Shown here: piece by piece, positions 17,582 to 27,483 of the stretch | Numbering within the stretch: position 1 is the stretch's first letter | How the letters are laid out: the number at the start of each line of letters is the position of its first letter | Origin: Pseudomonas sp. 21 | Lineage (GTDB): Bacteria > Pseudomonadota > Gammaproteobacteria > Pseudomonadales > Pseudomonadaceae | NCBI RefSeq assembly: GCF_000955805.1 | Contig: NZ_JYOA01000010.1 | Coordinates: forward strand, 159,005-223,004 | DNA length: 64,000 bases | Reading direction: 5' to 3' | Program-made: the position numbers and the translations under genes | The notes under the pieces: model-generated | What the model was told of the DNA's origin: nothing | The model's database searches: none | Seen by the model: the letters and a program-made list of their open reading frames with translations, nothing else

Positions 17582-19389
17582 GCGCGGGTTTCCTCCTGCG
17601 GCGTCAGGGTCACGCCGGGGATGCCCGGCAACAGGTGCAATTGTACGAGAGCGCCGCCCTCGGGGTGATTGCCCAATTCAAGATGTCCACCCAGCGTGCG
17701 TAACAGGGTGTCGCAGATGGCCAGGCCAAGGCCCAGGCCTTTCGCGCTGGTCTTGGTGGTGAAGAAGGGCTCGCGGGCATGGGCCAGGGCCTCTTCGGAG
17801 AAGCCGGGGCCGTTGTCGCGCAGGGACAGGATGATGCGCTCGGGCGTCTGCTCGGTGGTCAGCCAGATGCGCCTTGGCAGTCCCTTCTCGGTCAGGGCGT
17901 CGAGGGCGTTGGAGATCAGGTTGGACAGGATCTGCCGCAGCCGCGTCTCGCCGGCCTGCACCCAGATCGCCGCGTCGGGCAAGTCGCGCAGCAGTTCCAC
18001 GTTCATCGCCTGGCGGCGCTGGGCGACCAGGGCCAGGGCGTCATTGATCGCTGGTTGCAGAGCTACGTTCTCCGGCGCCCGGCGGGCGCCGCGGGCGTAG
18101 GCCTTGAGGTGACCGATGATGGAGGCCATGCGCCCGGTCAGTTCACCGATCTGCTCGAGGTTGCCACGGGCGTCGCTGTAGCGCTCGTGGTCGAGCAGCA
18201 CGCGGGCGTTGTCGGCGTAGCTGCGGATCGCCGCCAGCGGCTGGTTGAGCTCATGGCTGATGCTGGCGGACATGGTGCCCAGGGCGGTGAGCTTGCCGGC
18301 CTGCACCACTTCATCCTGGGCGTGCATCAGCTCGCGCTGGGCCTGCTCGCGGTTGCTGACTTCCTCCTGCAGCCGCGTGTTGGCACCCTCCAGCTCCTGG
18401 GTGCGCTCCTGCACGCGCAGTTCCAGTTCGTGCTTGGCCTGGGCCTCCAGAGCAATGCGCTCGAGGTAATGGCGGCGGCTGATGGTCAACAGCGACAGCA
18501 GCAGAAGCAGTGCGACCAGGGTGGCTGCGCCGATCAGAACGACGCTGCGCACCGGCGCGTCGACTTGAGTGCGGGGGGTATAGATGCTGACCGTCCAGCC
18601 GGTTTCCGGCAGGTGACGGCTCTGGCTGATCCAGCGGCGCTGGTCGATCTTCAGCGGTGCTGGATGCAGCACCGGGTAGGGAATGTTCTCGGCGATCTCG
18701 CGTTGCTTGGCGGGTGAGAGCTCCTTGCCGGTGTGGAAGCGCCACGCGTTGCTGGACGAGAGGATGACGACGCCATTGGAGTCCATCACCAGCAACTGCT
18801 CAGGCGTATTGCCCCAGAGCTGCTCCATGTGTTCGAGGTCGACCTTTACCACCAGTACGCCGAGCAGTTTTCCACCGTCACGCACGTCGCTGGCGAAGTA
18901 GTAGCCGCGTCGCTTGGAGGTGGTGCCCAGGCCGAAGAAACGGCCCTGTCGGCCCTGTGTCGCTTCCTTGTAGTAGGGGCGGAAGGCGAAGTTGCGGCCG
19001 ACGAAGCTGTCCGGCTGATCCCAGTTGGAGGCAGCGTGGGTCATGCCGTCCGCCTGGATCAGGTAAATGACGTCCGCCCCGGTACGCCCGCGGATGCGCT
19101 GCAGCTCCAGGTTGGCGGCGTTCTGTGCTGTGAGGCTCTCCGGCGCTTGCAGCGCGGCGCGCAGGGTCGGCAGTTCACCGAGGATCGGCGGCAGGTCCTC
19201 GTAGCGGCGCAGGGTGCCCAGCAGGTTGGCGACGTAGAGGTCGAGGGTCTGCTGGTTCTGCTCGGCCAGTTGTTCGCTGTAGTAGCGCTCGGCGAAGAAG
19301 TGCAGTGGCCAGAGCAGCGGGGCGAGCAGGAGCGCCAGCAGGGCCAGCGATTGCCAGCGGGTCAGGTGTGGGTTCAAGGCGGCGTACAT
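17578..19389 (-). CDS. dctB: C4-dicarboxylate sensor histidine kinase DctB
   Basis: A 603-residue membrane sensor kinase. TM1 is at about residues 14-32 and TM2 at about 282-302. Between them is a periplasmic double-Cache sensor (about 40-275, including RPYYKEA and GRRGYYFASDVRD-like sequence). A coiled-coil linker follows at about 310-365. His379 in ISHELNQPL is the phosphorylation site. The HATPase has the DNGPG and GLGLGLAIC boxes. It senses C4-dicarboxylates and phosphorylates DctD. No PAS domain is visible. Confidence 0.93.
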   Translation of the reverse strand: MYAALNPHLTRWQSLALLALLLAPLLWPLHFFAERYYSEQLAEQNQQTLDLYVANLLGTLRRYEDLPPILGELPTLRAALQAPESLTAQNAANLELQRIRGRTGADVIYLIQADGMTHAASNWDQPDSFVGRNFAFRPYYKEATQGRQGRFFGLGTTSKRRGYYFASDVRDGGKLLGVLVVKVDLEHMEQLWGNTPEQLLVMDSNGVVILSSSNAWRFHTGKELSPAKQREIAENIPYPVLHPAPLKIDQRRWISQSRHLPETGWTVSIYTPRTQVDAPVRSVVLIGAATLVALLLLLSLLTISRRHYLERIALEAQAKHELELRVQERTQELEGANTRLQEEVSNREQAQRELMHAQDEVVQAGKLTALGTMSASISHELNQPLAAIRSYADNARVLLDHERYSDARGNLEQIGELTGRMASIIGHLKAYARGARRAPENVALQPAINDALALVAQRRQAMNVELLRDLPDAAIWVQAGETRLRQILSNLISNALDALTEKGLPRRIWLTTEQTPERIILSLRDNGPGFSEEALAHAREPFFTTKTSAKGLGLGLAICDTLLRTLGGHLELGNHPEGGALVQLHLLPGIPGVTLTPQEETRA

Positions 19390-19425
19390 CGCATGCGGTT
19401 GCTTCCGCCGCCGATGCTACACCGA

Positions 19426-20028
19426 TCAGCGCTCGATGGGCTGCAGTTGCAGCAGTTTCATCAGGCGCCCCACGCTTTCCTCGAGGCTGAGGCGGTCGGT
19501 GTCGATGCGCTCGAAGGGCTCCAGCGGTTCCTCGTAGGGAGAGCCGATTCCCGTGAAGTCCGGCAGTGTTCCCGCGCGCGCCTTCTTGTACAGGCCCTTG
19601 GGGTCGCGCTCCTCGCAGACGGCGAGATCGGTGCTCAGGTGGATTTCGCGGAAGCGTTGTTCGCCGATGATCTGGCGCGCCTGCTCACGATCCTGGCGGA
19701 AGGGTGAGATGAAGGACGTGATGACGATCAGCCCGGCGTCGTTCATCAGGTTGGCCACCTCGGCCACCCGGCGGATGTTTTCGGTGCGGTCCTCGTGGCT
19801 GAAGCCCAGGTCCTTGCACAGGCCGTGGCGGACGTTGTCACCATCGAGTACCACGGCGGAGTAGCCCAGTTCATGCAGCGCATATTCCAGGGCAAAGGCC
19901 AGGGTGGACTTGCCCGAGCCGCTCAGGCCGGTCAGCCACAGTGTTGCCGGCTGCTGGCGCATGCGGGTGGCGCGTTCTTCGATGCTCAGGCGGCCGGTGT
20001 GCCAGCGGATGTTCTGATTGGTACTCAT
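19426..20028 (-). CDS. cysC: Stand-alone adenylylsulfate (APS) kinase
   Basis: A 200-residue APS kinase that phosphorylates APS to PAPS, the universal sulfuryl donor. Walker A GLSGSGKST is at 34-42, followed by LDGDNVRHGLCKDLGF, and the conserved ITSFISPFRQDR segment and DPKGLYKKAR lid are all present. The length is that of a single-domain CysC, not a CysNC fusion. It starts 28 nt after the stop of the upstream 1324-residue sulfotransferase fusion, on the same strand, and is the last gene of the polysaccharide cluster. That position suggests PAPS for glycan sulfation rather than for assimilation. Confidence 0.95.
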   Translation of the reverse strand: MSTNQNIRWHTGRLSIEERATRMRQQPATLWLTGLSGSGKSTLAFALEYALHELGYSAVVLDGDNVRHGLCKDLGFSHEDRTENIRRVAEVANLMNDAGLIVITSFISPFRQDREQARQIIGEQRFREIHLSTDLAVCEERDPKGLYKKARAGTLPDFTGIGSPYEEPLEPFERIDTDRLSLEESVGRLMKLLQLQPIER

Positions 20029-20056
20029 GTTCGCGCAGTTCCTATCGTTCGCTCAC

Positions 20057-23000
20057 TCAGCTGACCAAGCCGCGACCACAATAGTGGTCGTCCAGGACCA
20101 GGCGCTTGAGCAGTTGACGCTCGTCTTCGTCGGGATTTTCGCTGAAGGTGGACCAGATATCCCTGGCCAGTTCGCGCGGAGGCAGGAAGTCTGCGTGCAG
20201 TGTGGCGCGAACGTCCAGCACATCGGCGAGGTAGGCCAGGGCTCCACTCTGAATCTGATGGCGGATCTCACGGGCAGCCAGTTCTTCATCCTCCAGCGCC
20301 TGATACTGCGCCAGCGGCGTGCCGTCGGTATCCAGTCGATAGTGATTGACCTGGGCATCGTCGGCGCTGAGCAACTGCTCGAGCATGAAGTTCTGATCGA
20401 ACAGGCTGCAGTTGCCGCGGGTTGCGCGGGACACACGGTCGGAGAAGCACCCATCGGCAAATACTCCGGCCTCGCCGGCGAAAGCGTCGACGAGTTCGTC
20501 GGTGACCATGTAGTAGCCGTTGACCGGGTGCTTGAGCCAGGCGTTCAGGTGGCGCTGGATGGTCCCGGAATAGCCGACGTCGACGACCGCTACGGCGCCC
20601 CCTGCGGTCAGTTGCGAGTCTTCCAGGTAGCGGCGCAATGCCGGGGCCTCGATTTCGGCCTGGGCCAGTATGCGCGGCAGCAGGTGGCGCAGCACCGGCT
20701 CGATGTGGCTGACATTGTTGTTGCCGATGTCGAGCAGTTGTCGGGCCTTCCACAGGCCGCGGGCTTCCAGGTCGCGCAGGTCGGCGTCAGCGAGGGTGAC
20801 ACCGAAGCGGGCTTCGAGCAGGTTCTCCAGGGTGCCGGAGAAGTAGTTGGGCCGGGCGAGGGTCAGCACATCGTCGAAGTCTTTCAGCCGCGGCACACTG
20901 ACCGCCCGGCGCGACAGCACCAGATAGTGCGAGGACGTGGCCCCCGGTTCGCGCTCGTTCCAGAGGTCGAAGGCGGTCTTCAGCAGCTTGCCCTCGCGGG
21001 AGAGGAAATACAGGCGCTCGATGCCGTCGTGTTGGGCGCGCTCGCGCAGCCAGGTGACGAAATGGGTGAGCAGCGGGCCGACCACGTTGTAGCCCAGCAG
21101 CTCGGCCGAACCCTGGGAGAAGGCCGTCGGCCGGAAGGTGCCGAAGGCGATCTTGGCAAAGTTGCGGCGCAGCAGCAGGCCCAGAGCCAGCTCGGCGCTG
21201 AGGTCGTCGTGGCGGTGGACGTTCGCCACCAGACGGTTCCAGTGCGGCAGCCCGCGGGCCAGGTCGATGGGTTTGAGCACATGCAGCAGGCCCAGCCCCA
21301 TGTCGCCGGGGATCTGCACGTCGGAGCGTTCGTTGTCCCCCACCATCAGCATTTGTTCCGGCTGCAACTGTTCTTCGCGCAGGGCCAGTTCATAGAGCTG
21401 GCCTGTGTCTTTGCGAACGCCGATCTCGCCGGAGATGTAGAGCTTGTCCCATTGCAGGATGCTGGATTTCTGCAGCATCGCGGTAATCACTGACTGGGGC
21501 AGGAACATATCGCTGAGCAGCACCACGCGCTTGCCCAGGCGCTTGGCATAACGCAGCAGGGCAATGCTTTCCGGACGCGGCGTGACGCAGGCGAACTCGG
21601 TTTCTTCCTCGCGCTGGCGCAGGGCCAGGAGTGTGCCCTTCTCGATACCGGCCAGACGCCCCAGTTCATCAAAGATTTCCGCGGTGGTGATGTCGCGGCC
21701 GGCTTTTTCCCGGGCCCGGGCCTCGGCGATGGCACGGTAGCGCAGATACTTCTCCGCGGTGCCCTTGTCCACGCGCTGGGCTGTCAAGCGCTTGATCGAT
21801 TCCGGATCGAGCAGCGGGCGCAGCAGCAGGGTGTCGAAAATATCGAAGGCGACCGTCTTGATGTTGGGGTTGGAAATCTGCCGCTGCAGATCCTGCTCGC
21901 TGCGCGCCAGATAGCTGTCGAAGCGCCAGGCCGACCAGGAGTTGGTGTGCTGGCAGCGCAGGATGGCAGGCGCAAGGCCCTGGCTCTGGCTGGTCAGCAC
22001 CAGCAGGCGCTCCAGGCAGTGGGCGAAGGTGCCATCGGTCTGCCCGGCTTCCTCGGCGAAGTCCTCCAGCGTGATGCCTGCCTCGAACAGCGGCGCCAGC
22101 GCCTGCCGCGAGGCCCAGAACATGCTGCCGGCGGGGAAGTGGAAATAGCCGTCCGGGATTTCGGTGATGCCCAGGCGCTGGCACCATTGGTGCCCCATGG
22201 CGCGGTTGGCCAGCCAGGTGTTGGCGACGTAGTGCAGGCGCTCGAAGTTCTGCGGGTAGACGATGCCGGCCTTGCCGGAGGACAGCAGTTCGAAGATCGC
22301 GCGGATCTGCCGCTCGCTTCCCGCCAGGCTCTGGCACAGGTATTCGCGCCAGCCGTCGGTGGCGCCGTTGTTGAACAGCGACTTCTTGCTATGCAGGTGC
22401 AGCAGGTAGTCGTACTGCTTCAGTGCGTCACCGAACTGGCAGAACATCGGTGCGATGTCGCGGCCGCGGTTGGGGACGATCTCGACCTGCAGGCTGCCCT
22501 GGTTCGGCTGGTTGGCGAAGATGGCCTTGCAGGCCCGCAGGCCGATCTCGTCCTTGACCGAGACGTACAGGTCATAGGGGAACGGCATGTGGCTGAGGTA
22601 ATCGCGGAATTCCTCGGCGAGGTCGCTGTAGTACATGTGCAGGTGAATGGCGATGCGGCCTTCGAGGCTTTCGCAGGGTTCCACCTGATAGATGTCGGTC
22701 AGTTCGGTCGCCCAGTGCGCCTGGGGTTGTGCCTGCTGGTCGAGCTGGCGCTTCCAGCGTTCGTAGTGGCCCAGGCCGTTGAAGGCGAAACCGAAGCGGC
22801 GGTAGGCGGTCAGCAGCAGTCGCTCGCGCTGGGCGGCGGGAATGCGCCAGTAGATGGCGCGGCCGACCTGATGCAGGTAGTTGCGCAGGCTGACCAGCGC
22901 TTCGCCGCGCCGGCCCCGGGCCAGCCGCGAAACGAAGCGCAGGGGCTTGGTCAGGGTCCAGGATGCCGAGCGGTGAATCTCCTCGAGCGATGCCCGAGAG

Positions 23001-24031
23001 CTGGCCAGCAGCGACTCGCTGTGTTCCAGGTTGGCTGTCAGGCGGGCAATGTCGTTCAGTCGCTGCTGCGCGTCCTCCAGCTCCAGGTTTTGCTTGGCGA
23101 TCACGAATTGCAGGCTGTCGAGGGTGGCGCGCGCTTCCAGCAGGGCTTCGCTGTGCAGGCTGTCTTGCTGGTGCAGCGCTTCCAGCGTCGGACGCAGTGC
23201 CTGGCAGTGTTCGCGCAGGTGCTCAATGCACTGCTGCGCCTCGGCGCCGGCAAGGGCCAGTTCGTCATCGGCCAGGCGCCGCAGCAGGTCGAAGCACTCG
23301 ATCACTTCGCGCGGTGCCTGTTCGGCCAGTTCGTGGCCGTCGGCGGAAAGCCGGCTGTGCTGCAGGTCGCTGCTGAGGAATCCTTCGATGTATTCGGCCA
23401 GTTCCCCCTCGGCGGGCGCGGGCAGGCCCAGTTGCTCGGCGAGCCGCAGGATCTGCTCGGCCGGCGTGCTCATCAGGCGGTCGTAACTGAGCACGGCGAC
23501 CCGCTGGCCACGACTGTGCAGCAGTCCCTGGAGCATGTAGTCGAGCCAGAGGTAGAGGCTCTTGGCCTGGGTAAAGCCGTCCCGCTTGTGCAGCGAGTGC
23601 GCCACGCTCAGGGGGTGGCGCAGGCTCAGCACGAAGGCAGGCTGGATACCGGCCTTCTCGAAGACGCGCAGCCAGAAGGGCAGCAGCAGCGAGATGCGCG
23701 GGTCCTTGAGGCCGAACAGCGGGGCGTCACCGAAGAATTCGCGCAGATAGTTCAGCGCGCGCTGTTGGAGTTCGGAGCCGTCGAAGCTGGCGAGGCATTC
23801 GGTCGACAGCGGCTTGAGCGAGTGCCAGGTGTGCCCGAGTTCCTTGAGGATATCGGTGTTGATATCGACGATTTCCTGGTCTTCCCAGAAGCCGCGCTCG
23901 TTATTGCTCTGCGCCGCGGGCATCAGGTTGTCGCCCAGTTCCACACCCAGTGTCGTGAGGCCTCTGGCAATCGCGCTGGTACCGCTGCGGTGCATGCCGA
24001 GTACGACTATGGCCCGTTGACGCTCTTGCAC
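20057..24031 (-). CDS. Sulfotransferase / RgpF-like / HAD multidomain protein
   Basis: A 1324-residue fusion, predicted cytosolic or membrane-peripheral. Residues 1-250: sulfotransferase-like, with the 5'-PAPS phosphosulfate loop GMHRSGTSA at 12-20 and the DPRISLLLPFW region. Residues about 255-345: helical, coiled-coil-like linker. Residues 357-365: SWTLTKPLR, a motif shared with the methyltransferase of this locus. Residues about 455-700: rhamnan-synthesis F (RgpF-like) domain (HLHMYYSDL, VPNRGRDIAP, HLHSKKS). Residues about 725-930: HAD hydrolase with DIFDT at 730-734, LLSDM and GDNERSDV. Residues about 960-1324: a conserved tail with YFLSREG and DVGYSGT that I cannot assign. The start is GTG with a GGAG site 9-12 nt upstream. 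Adjacent cysC supplies the sulfuryl donor. Role inferred: sulfation and rhamnan assembly. Confidence 0.85.
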   Translation of the reverse strand: MQERQRAIVVLGMHRSGTSAIARGLTTLGVELGDNLMPAAQSNNERGFWEDQEIVDINTDILKELGHTWHSLKPLSTECLASFDGSELQQRALNYLREFFGDAPLFGLKDPRISLLLPFWLRVFEKAGIQPAFVLSLRHPLSVAHSLHKRDGFTQAKSLYLWLDYMLQGLLHSRGQRVAVLSYDRLMSTPAEQILRLAEQLGLPAPAEGELAEYIEGFLSSDLQHSRLSADGHELAEQAPREVIECFDLLRRLADDELALAGAEAQQCIEHLREHCQALRPTLEALHQQDSLHSEALLEARATLDSLQFVIAKQNLELEDAQQRLNDIARLTANLEHSESLLASSRASLEEIHRSASWTLTKPLRFVSRLARGRRGEALVSLRNYLHQVGRAIYWRIPAAQRERLLLTAYRRFGFAFNGLGHYERWKRQLDQQAQPQAHWATELTDIYQVEPCESLEGRIAIHLHMYYSDLAEEFRDYLSHMPFPYDLYVSVKDEIGLRACKAIFANQPNQGSLQVEIVPNRGRDIAPMFCQFGDALKQYDYLLHLHSKKSLFNNGATDGWREYLCQSLAGSERQIRAIFELLSSGKAGIVYPQNFERLHYVANTWLANRAMGHQWCQRLGITEIPDGYFHFPAGSMFWASRQALAPLFEAGITLEDFAEEAGQTDGTFAHCLERLLVLTSQSQGLAPAILRCQHTNSWSAWRFDSYLARSEQDLQRQISNPNIKTVAFDIFDTLLLRPLLDPESIKRLTAQRVDKGTAEKYLRYRAIAEARAREKAGRDITTAEIFDELGRLAGIEKGTLLALRQREEETEFACVTPRPESIALLRYAKRLGKRVVLLSDMFLPQSVITAMLQKSSILQWDKLYISGEIGVRKDTGQLYELALREEQLQPEQMLMVGDNERSDVQIPGDMGLGLLHVLKPIDLARGLPHWNRLVANVHRHDDLSAELALGLLLRRNFAKIAFGTFRPTAFSQGSAELLGYNVVGPLLTHFVTWLRERAQHDGIERLYFLSREGKLLKTAFDLWNEREPGATSSHYLVLSRRAVSVPRLKDFDDVLTLARPNYFSGTLENLLEARFGVTLADADLRDLEARGLWKARQLLDIGNNNVSHIEPVLRHLLPRILAQAEIEAPALRRYLEDSQLTAGGAVAVVDVGYSGTIQRHLNAWLKHPVNGYYMVTDELVDAFAGEAGVFADGCFSDRVSRATRGNCSLFDQNFMLEQLLSADDAQVNHYRLDTDGTPLAQYQALEDEELAAREIRHQIQSGALAYLADVLDVRATLHADFLPPRELARDIWSTFSENPDEDERQLLKRLVLDDHYCGRGLVS

Positions 24032-24095
24032 GCTGAATCTCCGTCTTTCTTGTCGTTATGGTCGAACCGGCCGCCATCCGGGGGCGGCCTGTGGA

Positions 24096-24641
24096 TCACG
24101 GGAAGAGCTCGGCCTCTCCCAGACTGACGCCCAGGCGGTCCTTGCCGGACAGCTCCGGGGCAGCCTCGATCGGCCATTCAATGGCCAGCTCGGGATCGTC
24201 CCAGGCGATGCAGCGCTCGTGCTCGGGGGCCCAGAAATCGGTGGTCTTGTAGAGGAACTCGGCGCTCTCGCTGGTCACGACGAAGCCGTGGGCGAATCCC
24301 TCGGGGATCCACATCTGCAGCTTGTTCTCAGCGCTCAGTACCTGGCCTACCCAGCGGCCGAAGGTCGGCGAGTTGCGGCGCAGGTCGACGGCGACGTCGA
24401 ATACTTCGCCGTGGACTACCCGCACGAGTTTGCCCTGGGCCTGGCGGATCTGGTAGTGCAGGCCGCGGAGGACGTTGCGGGCCGAGCGGGAATGGTTGTC
24501 CTGGACGAACTCGACCGGATAGCCCACGGCCTGCTCGAATTTTCGTTGATTGAAGCTTTCGAAGAAGAAGCCTCGGCTGTCGCCAAAAACCTGTGGCTCC
24601 AGCAGCAATACATCGGGAATCGCCAGCGGAGAGACTTTCAT
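24096..24641 (-). CDS. rmlC: dTDP-4-dehydrorhamnose 3,5-epimerase
   Basis: A 181-residue cupin epimerase. Third step of dTDP-L-rhamnose synthesis: it epimerises C3 and C5 of dTDP-4-keto-6-deoxyglucose. The catalytic and substrate residues are in NHSRSARNVLRGLHYQ and the FAHGFVV segment, with the characteristic FFFESFNQRKF start. Its ATG overlaps the rmlA stop (TGATG). It is the last of rmlBDAC, 64 nt upstream of the sulfotransferase fusion. Confidence 0.97.
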   Translation of the reverse strand: MKVSPLAIPDVLLLEPQVFGDSRGFFFESFNQRKFEQAVGYPVEFVQDNHSRSARNVLRGLHYQIRQAQGKLVRVVHGEVFDVAVDLRRNSPTFGRWVGQVLSAENKLQMWIPEGFAHGFVVTSESAEFLYKTTDFWAPEHERCIAWDDPELAIEWPIEAAPELSGKDRLGVSLGEAELFP

Positions 24642-25522
24642 CAGTAGACCGTTTGCGTCAGAAGGCGTTGGAGGTAAAGGCCATATCCGCTCTTGGCAAG
24701 CGGGGCGGCCAGGCGTTGCAGCTCTTCGGCGCTGATCCAGCCCTGGCGGAAGGCGATTTCTTCGGGGCAGGCGACCTTGAGCCCCTGTCGGTTTTCCAGG
24801 GTCGCGATGAACTGGCTGGCGTCCAGCAGCGATTCGTGGGTGCCGGTGTCGAGCCAGGCGTAGCCGCGCCCCATGATTTCGACCGACAGCTCGCCCTGTT
24901 CCAGATAGGCGCGGTTGACGTCGGTGATCTCCAGCTCGCCGCGGGCCGACGGGCGAATGCTCTTGGCGATCTCGACGACGTGCTGGTCATAGAAGTACAG
25001 GCCGGTCACGGCATAGTTCGATTTGGCCATGGCCGGCTTTTCTTCCAGGCTGATGGCCTTGCCCTGGGCGTCGAACTCCACCACGCCGTAGCGCTCCGGA
25101 TCGTGCACGTGGTAGGCAAAGACGCTGGCGCCAGTGTCGCGCTGCATGGCGCTGACCAGCAGCTCCTGGAAGTCGTGGCCGTGGTAGATGTTATCGCCCA
25201 GCACCAGGGCACTGAGACTGTCGCCGAGGAATTCTTCGCCGATCAGGAAGGCTTGCGCCAGCCCCTCGGGGGACTCCTGCACCGCGTACTGGAGCTCCAG
25301 CCCCCAGCGCCGGCCGTCGCCCAGCAGCTGCTGGAAGCGAGGGGTGTCCTGGGGGGTGGAGATGATCAGGATTTCCCGGATGCCGGCGAGCATCAGCGTG
25401 CTCAGCGGGTAGTAGATCATCGGCTTGTCGTAGACCGGCAGCAGTTGCTTGGACACGGACAGCGTGGCCGGGTGTAGCCGGGTGCCTGATCCACCGGCGA
25501 GGATGATGCCTTTGCGCTTCAT
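24641..25522 (-). CDS. rmlA: Glucose-1-phosphate thymidylyltransferase
   Basis: A 293-residue RmlA. It couples dTTP and glucose-1-phosphate to dTDP-glucose, the committed step to L-rhamnose, and is usually feedback-inhibited by dTDP-L-rhamnose. The nucleotide-binding loop GGSGTRLHP, the LGDNIYHG metal/sugar region and EKP are present. The start overlaps the rmlD stop as ATGA. Confidence 0.98.
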   Translation of the reverse strand: MKRKGIILAGGSGTRLHPATLSVSKQLLPVYDKPMIYYPLSTLMLAGIREILIISTPQDTPRFQQLLGDGRRWGLELQYAVQESPEGLAQAFLIGEEFLGDSLSALVLGDNIYHGHDFQELLVSAMQRDTGASVFAYHVHDPERYGVVEFDAQGKAISLEEKPAMAKSNYAVTGLYFYDQHVVEIAKSIRPSARGELEITDVNRAYLEQGELSVEIMGRGYAWLDTGTHESLLDASQFIATLENRQGLKVACPEEIAFRQGWISAEELQRLAAPLAKSGYGLYLQRLLTQTVY

Positions 25523-26424
25523 GCGACTTTCTCTCCGATCAGCTCGATCAGCATGCGCCGGACGTGGAACTGCCAGTCCGGCAGGTGGAGCCCGAAAGTC
25601 GAGCAGAGCAGGGTTGTATCGAGCCGGGAATTAGCGGGCCTTGGCGCGGGCAGCGGGTATTCGTGGGTCATGATCGGCACGACACGTTCGGCGTCGGTTC
25701 GCAACGGCAACCCGAGGCGCGCGGCTTCTGCGATGACGAAACGGGCGTAGCCATGCCAGCTGGTTTCACCGCCGGCCGCCAGGTGGTAGAGGCCGCCAAG
25801 GCTGTCTGGCTGCGGATGAATGCGCAGTTGCCCGAGTACCTGGGCGGTGACGTCGGCAATCAGTTCGGCGCTGGTGGGGGCGCCGATCTGGTCGGCGATG
25901 ACGCGCAGTTCTTCTCGGTCCGCTGCCAGGCGCAGCATCGTCTTGGCGAAGTTGGCGCCGCGTGCGGCATAGACCCAGCTGGTGCGGAAGATCAGATGGC
26001 GGCAGCCGCTCTCGCGGATGGCCTGCTCGCCGGCCAGCTTGGTGCGCCCATAGGCGTTGAGTGGCGCAGGCTGGTCATTTTCGCGAAACGGTCGCTCGCC
26101 CTGGCCGTCGAACACGTAATCGGTCGAATAGTGCACCAGCCAGGCATCCAGCTCGCCGGCCAGGCTGGCCAGCAGGCCGACGGCTTCGGCATTCACCCGT
26201 TGTGCTCGCTCGGTATCGGTTTCCGCCTTGTCCACCGCCGTGTGGGCGGCGGCGTTGACGATGATGGCAGGCCGCTCGCTCTCGATGAGCTGGCGCAGGC
26301 CGTCGAGGTCTTCCAGGTTGCCGCGCTGGCGGTCGCAGACCGTCAGGCGACCGAGCGGCGCCAGTGCGCGCTGCAGCTCCCAGCCGACCTGGCCGTTGGC
26401 GCCGAGAATCAGGATATCGTTCAT
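25519..26424 (-). CDS. rmlD: dTDP-4-dehydrorhamnose reductase
   Basis: A 301-residue extended SDR that makes dTDP-L-rhamnose from the 4-keto intermediate using NAD(P)[11 protein letters not shown] is the nucleotide-binding loop, STDYVFDG carries the active Ser/Thr region, and YGRTKLAGE the Tyr-Lys pair. The start MNDILILGA overlaps the rmlB stop (ATGA); the seven upstream residues belong to rmlB frame overlap. Confidence 0.97.
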   Translation of the reverse strand: MNDILILGANGQVGWELQRALAPLGRLTVCDRQRGNLEDLDGLRQLIESERPAIIVNAAAHTAVDKAETDTERAQRVNAEAVGLLASLAGELDAWLVHYSTDYVFDGQGERPFRENDQPAPLNAYGRTKLAGEQAIRESGCRHLIFRTSWVYAARGANFAKTMLRLAADREELRVIADQIGAPTSAELIADVTAQVLGQLRIHPQPDSLGGLYHLAAGGETSWHGYARFVIAEAARLGLPLRTDAERVVPIMTHEYPLPAPRPANSRLDTTLLCSTFGLHLPDWQFHVRRMLIELIGEKVA

Positions 26425-27479
26425 GCGTACTGCTGGCTCAGCCACTCCCGGTAGGCGCCACTGGCGACGTTCTCGACCCAGGCCTGGTTGTCCAGGTACC
26501 AGTGTACGGTCTTGGCTATGCCGGTTTCGAAGGTTTCCGCCGGCTTCCAGCCCAGCTCGCGCTCCAGCCGGGTGGCATCGATGGCGTAACGGCGGTCGTG
26601 GCCAGGACGATCCTTCACGAAGCTGATCTGCTCGCGGTAGCTGCGACCGTCGCTGCGCGGTGCAGCCTGGTCGAGGGTGTCACAGATGTGGTGCACCACT
26701 TCCAGGTTGGCCTTCTCGTTCCAGCCGCCGACGTTGTACGTCTCGCCCACCTGGCCGGCTTCCAGCACGCGGCGGATGGCGCTGCAGTGATCCTTGACGT
26801 AGAGCCAGTCGCGGATCTGCTGGCCGTCGCCATAGATGGGCAGCGTTTCGCCGGCGAGCGCGTTGCGGATTACCAGGGGGATGAGTTTCTCGGGGAAGTG
26901 GTACGGCCCGTAGTTGTTCGAGCAGTTGGTGGTCAGCACCGGCAGCCCGTAGGTGTGGTGGTAGGCGCGCACCAGGTGGTCGGATGCCGCCTTGGAGGCG
27001 GAGTAGGGGCTGTTGGGCTGGTAGGGGTGCTGCTCGGTGAAGGCCGGCGCCTTGGCTTCGAGAGTGCCGTAGACCTCGTCGGTGGACACATGGAGGAAGC
27101 GGAAATCGGCCTTGCGCTGTTCTTCGAGGGCGTTCCAGTAGGCGCGCACGGCTTCGAGCAGATGGAAGGTGCCGACCACGTTGGTCTGGATGAAGTCTTC
27201 CGGACCGAGGATCGAGCGGTCCACATGGGACTCAGCGGCGAAGTTCAGCACGGCGCGCGGTTGGTGTTGTTCCAGTAGCTGGGAAACCAGGCGGGTATCG
27301 CCGATATCGCCCTGGACGAAATGATGTCGGGCATCGCCGTCGAGGCTTGCCAGGTTTTCGCGGTTGCCGGCGTAGGTCAGCTTGTCCAGGCTGACAACGG
27401 TTTCGTCGTGGCCAGCCAGCCAGTCGAGGACGAAGTTGGCGCCGATGAAACCGGCGCTGCCTGTTACGAGGATCGTCAT
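26421..27479 (-). CDS. rmlB: dTDP-glucose 4,6-dehydratase
   Basis: A 352-residue extended SDR, second step of dTDP-L-rhamnose synthesis. GSAGFIGANFV binds NAD. STDEVYG carries the catalytic Thr-Asp-Glu, and the catalytic Tyr and Lys lie in YSASKAASD. The start MTILVTGSAG was chosen over an upstream codon that lies inside the preceding GT2 gene; four nucleotides separate them. In PAO1 rmlB directly follows tRNA-Thr, while here about 16 kb intervenes. Confidence 0.98.
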   Translation of the reverse strand: MTILVTGSAGFIGANFVLDWLAGHDETVVSLDKLTYAGNRENLASLDGDARHHFVQGDIGDTRLVSQLLEQHQPRAVLNFAAESHVDRSILGPEDFIQTNVVGTFHLLEAVRAYWNALEEQRKADFRFLHVSTDEVYGTLEAKAPAFTEQHPYQPNSPYSASKAASDHLVRAYHHTYGLPVLTTNCSNNYGPYHFPEKLIPLVIRNALAGETLPIYGDGQQIRDWLYVKDHCSAIRRVLEAGQVGETYNVGGWNEKANLEVVHHICDTLDQAAPRSDGRSYREQISFVKDRPGHDRRYAIDATRLERELGWKPAETFETGIAKTVHWYLDNQAWVENVASGAYREWLSQQYA

Positions 27480-27483
27480 TGGG

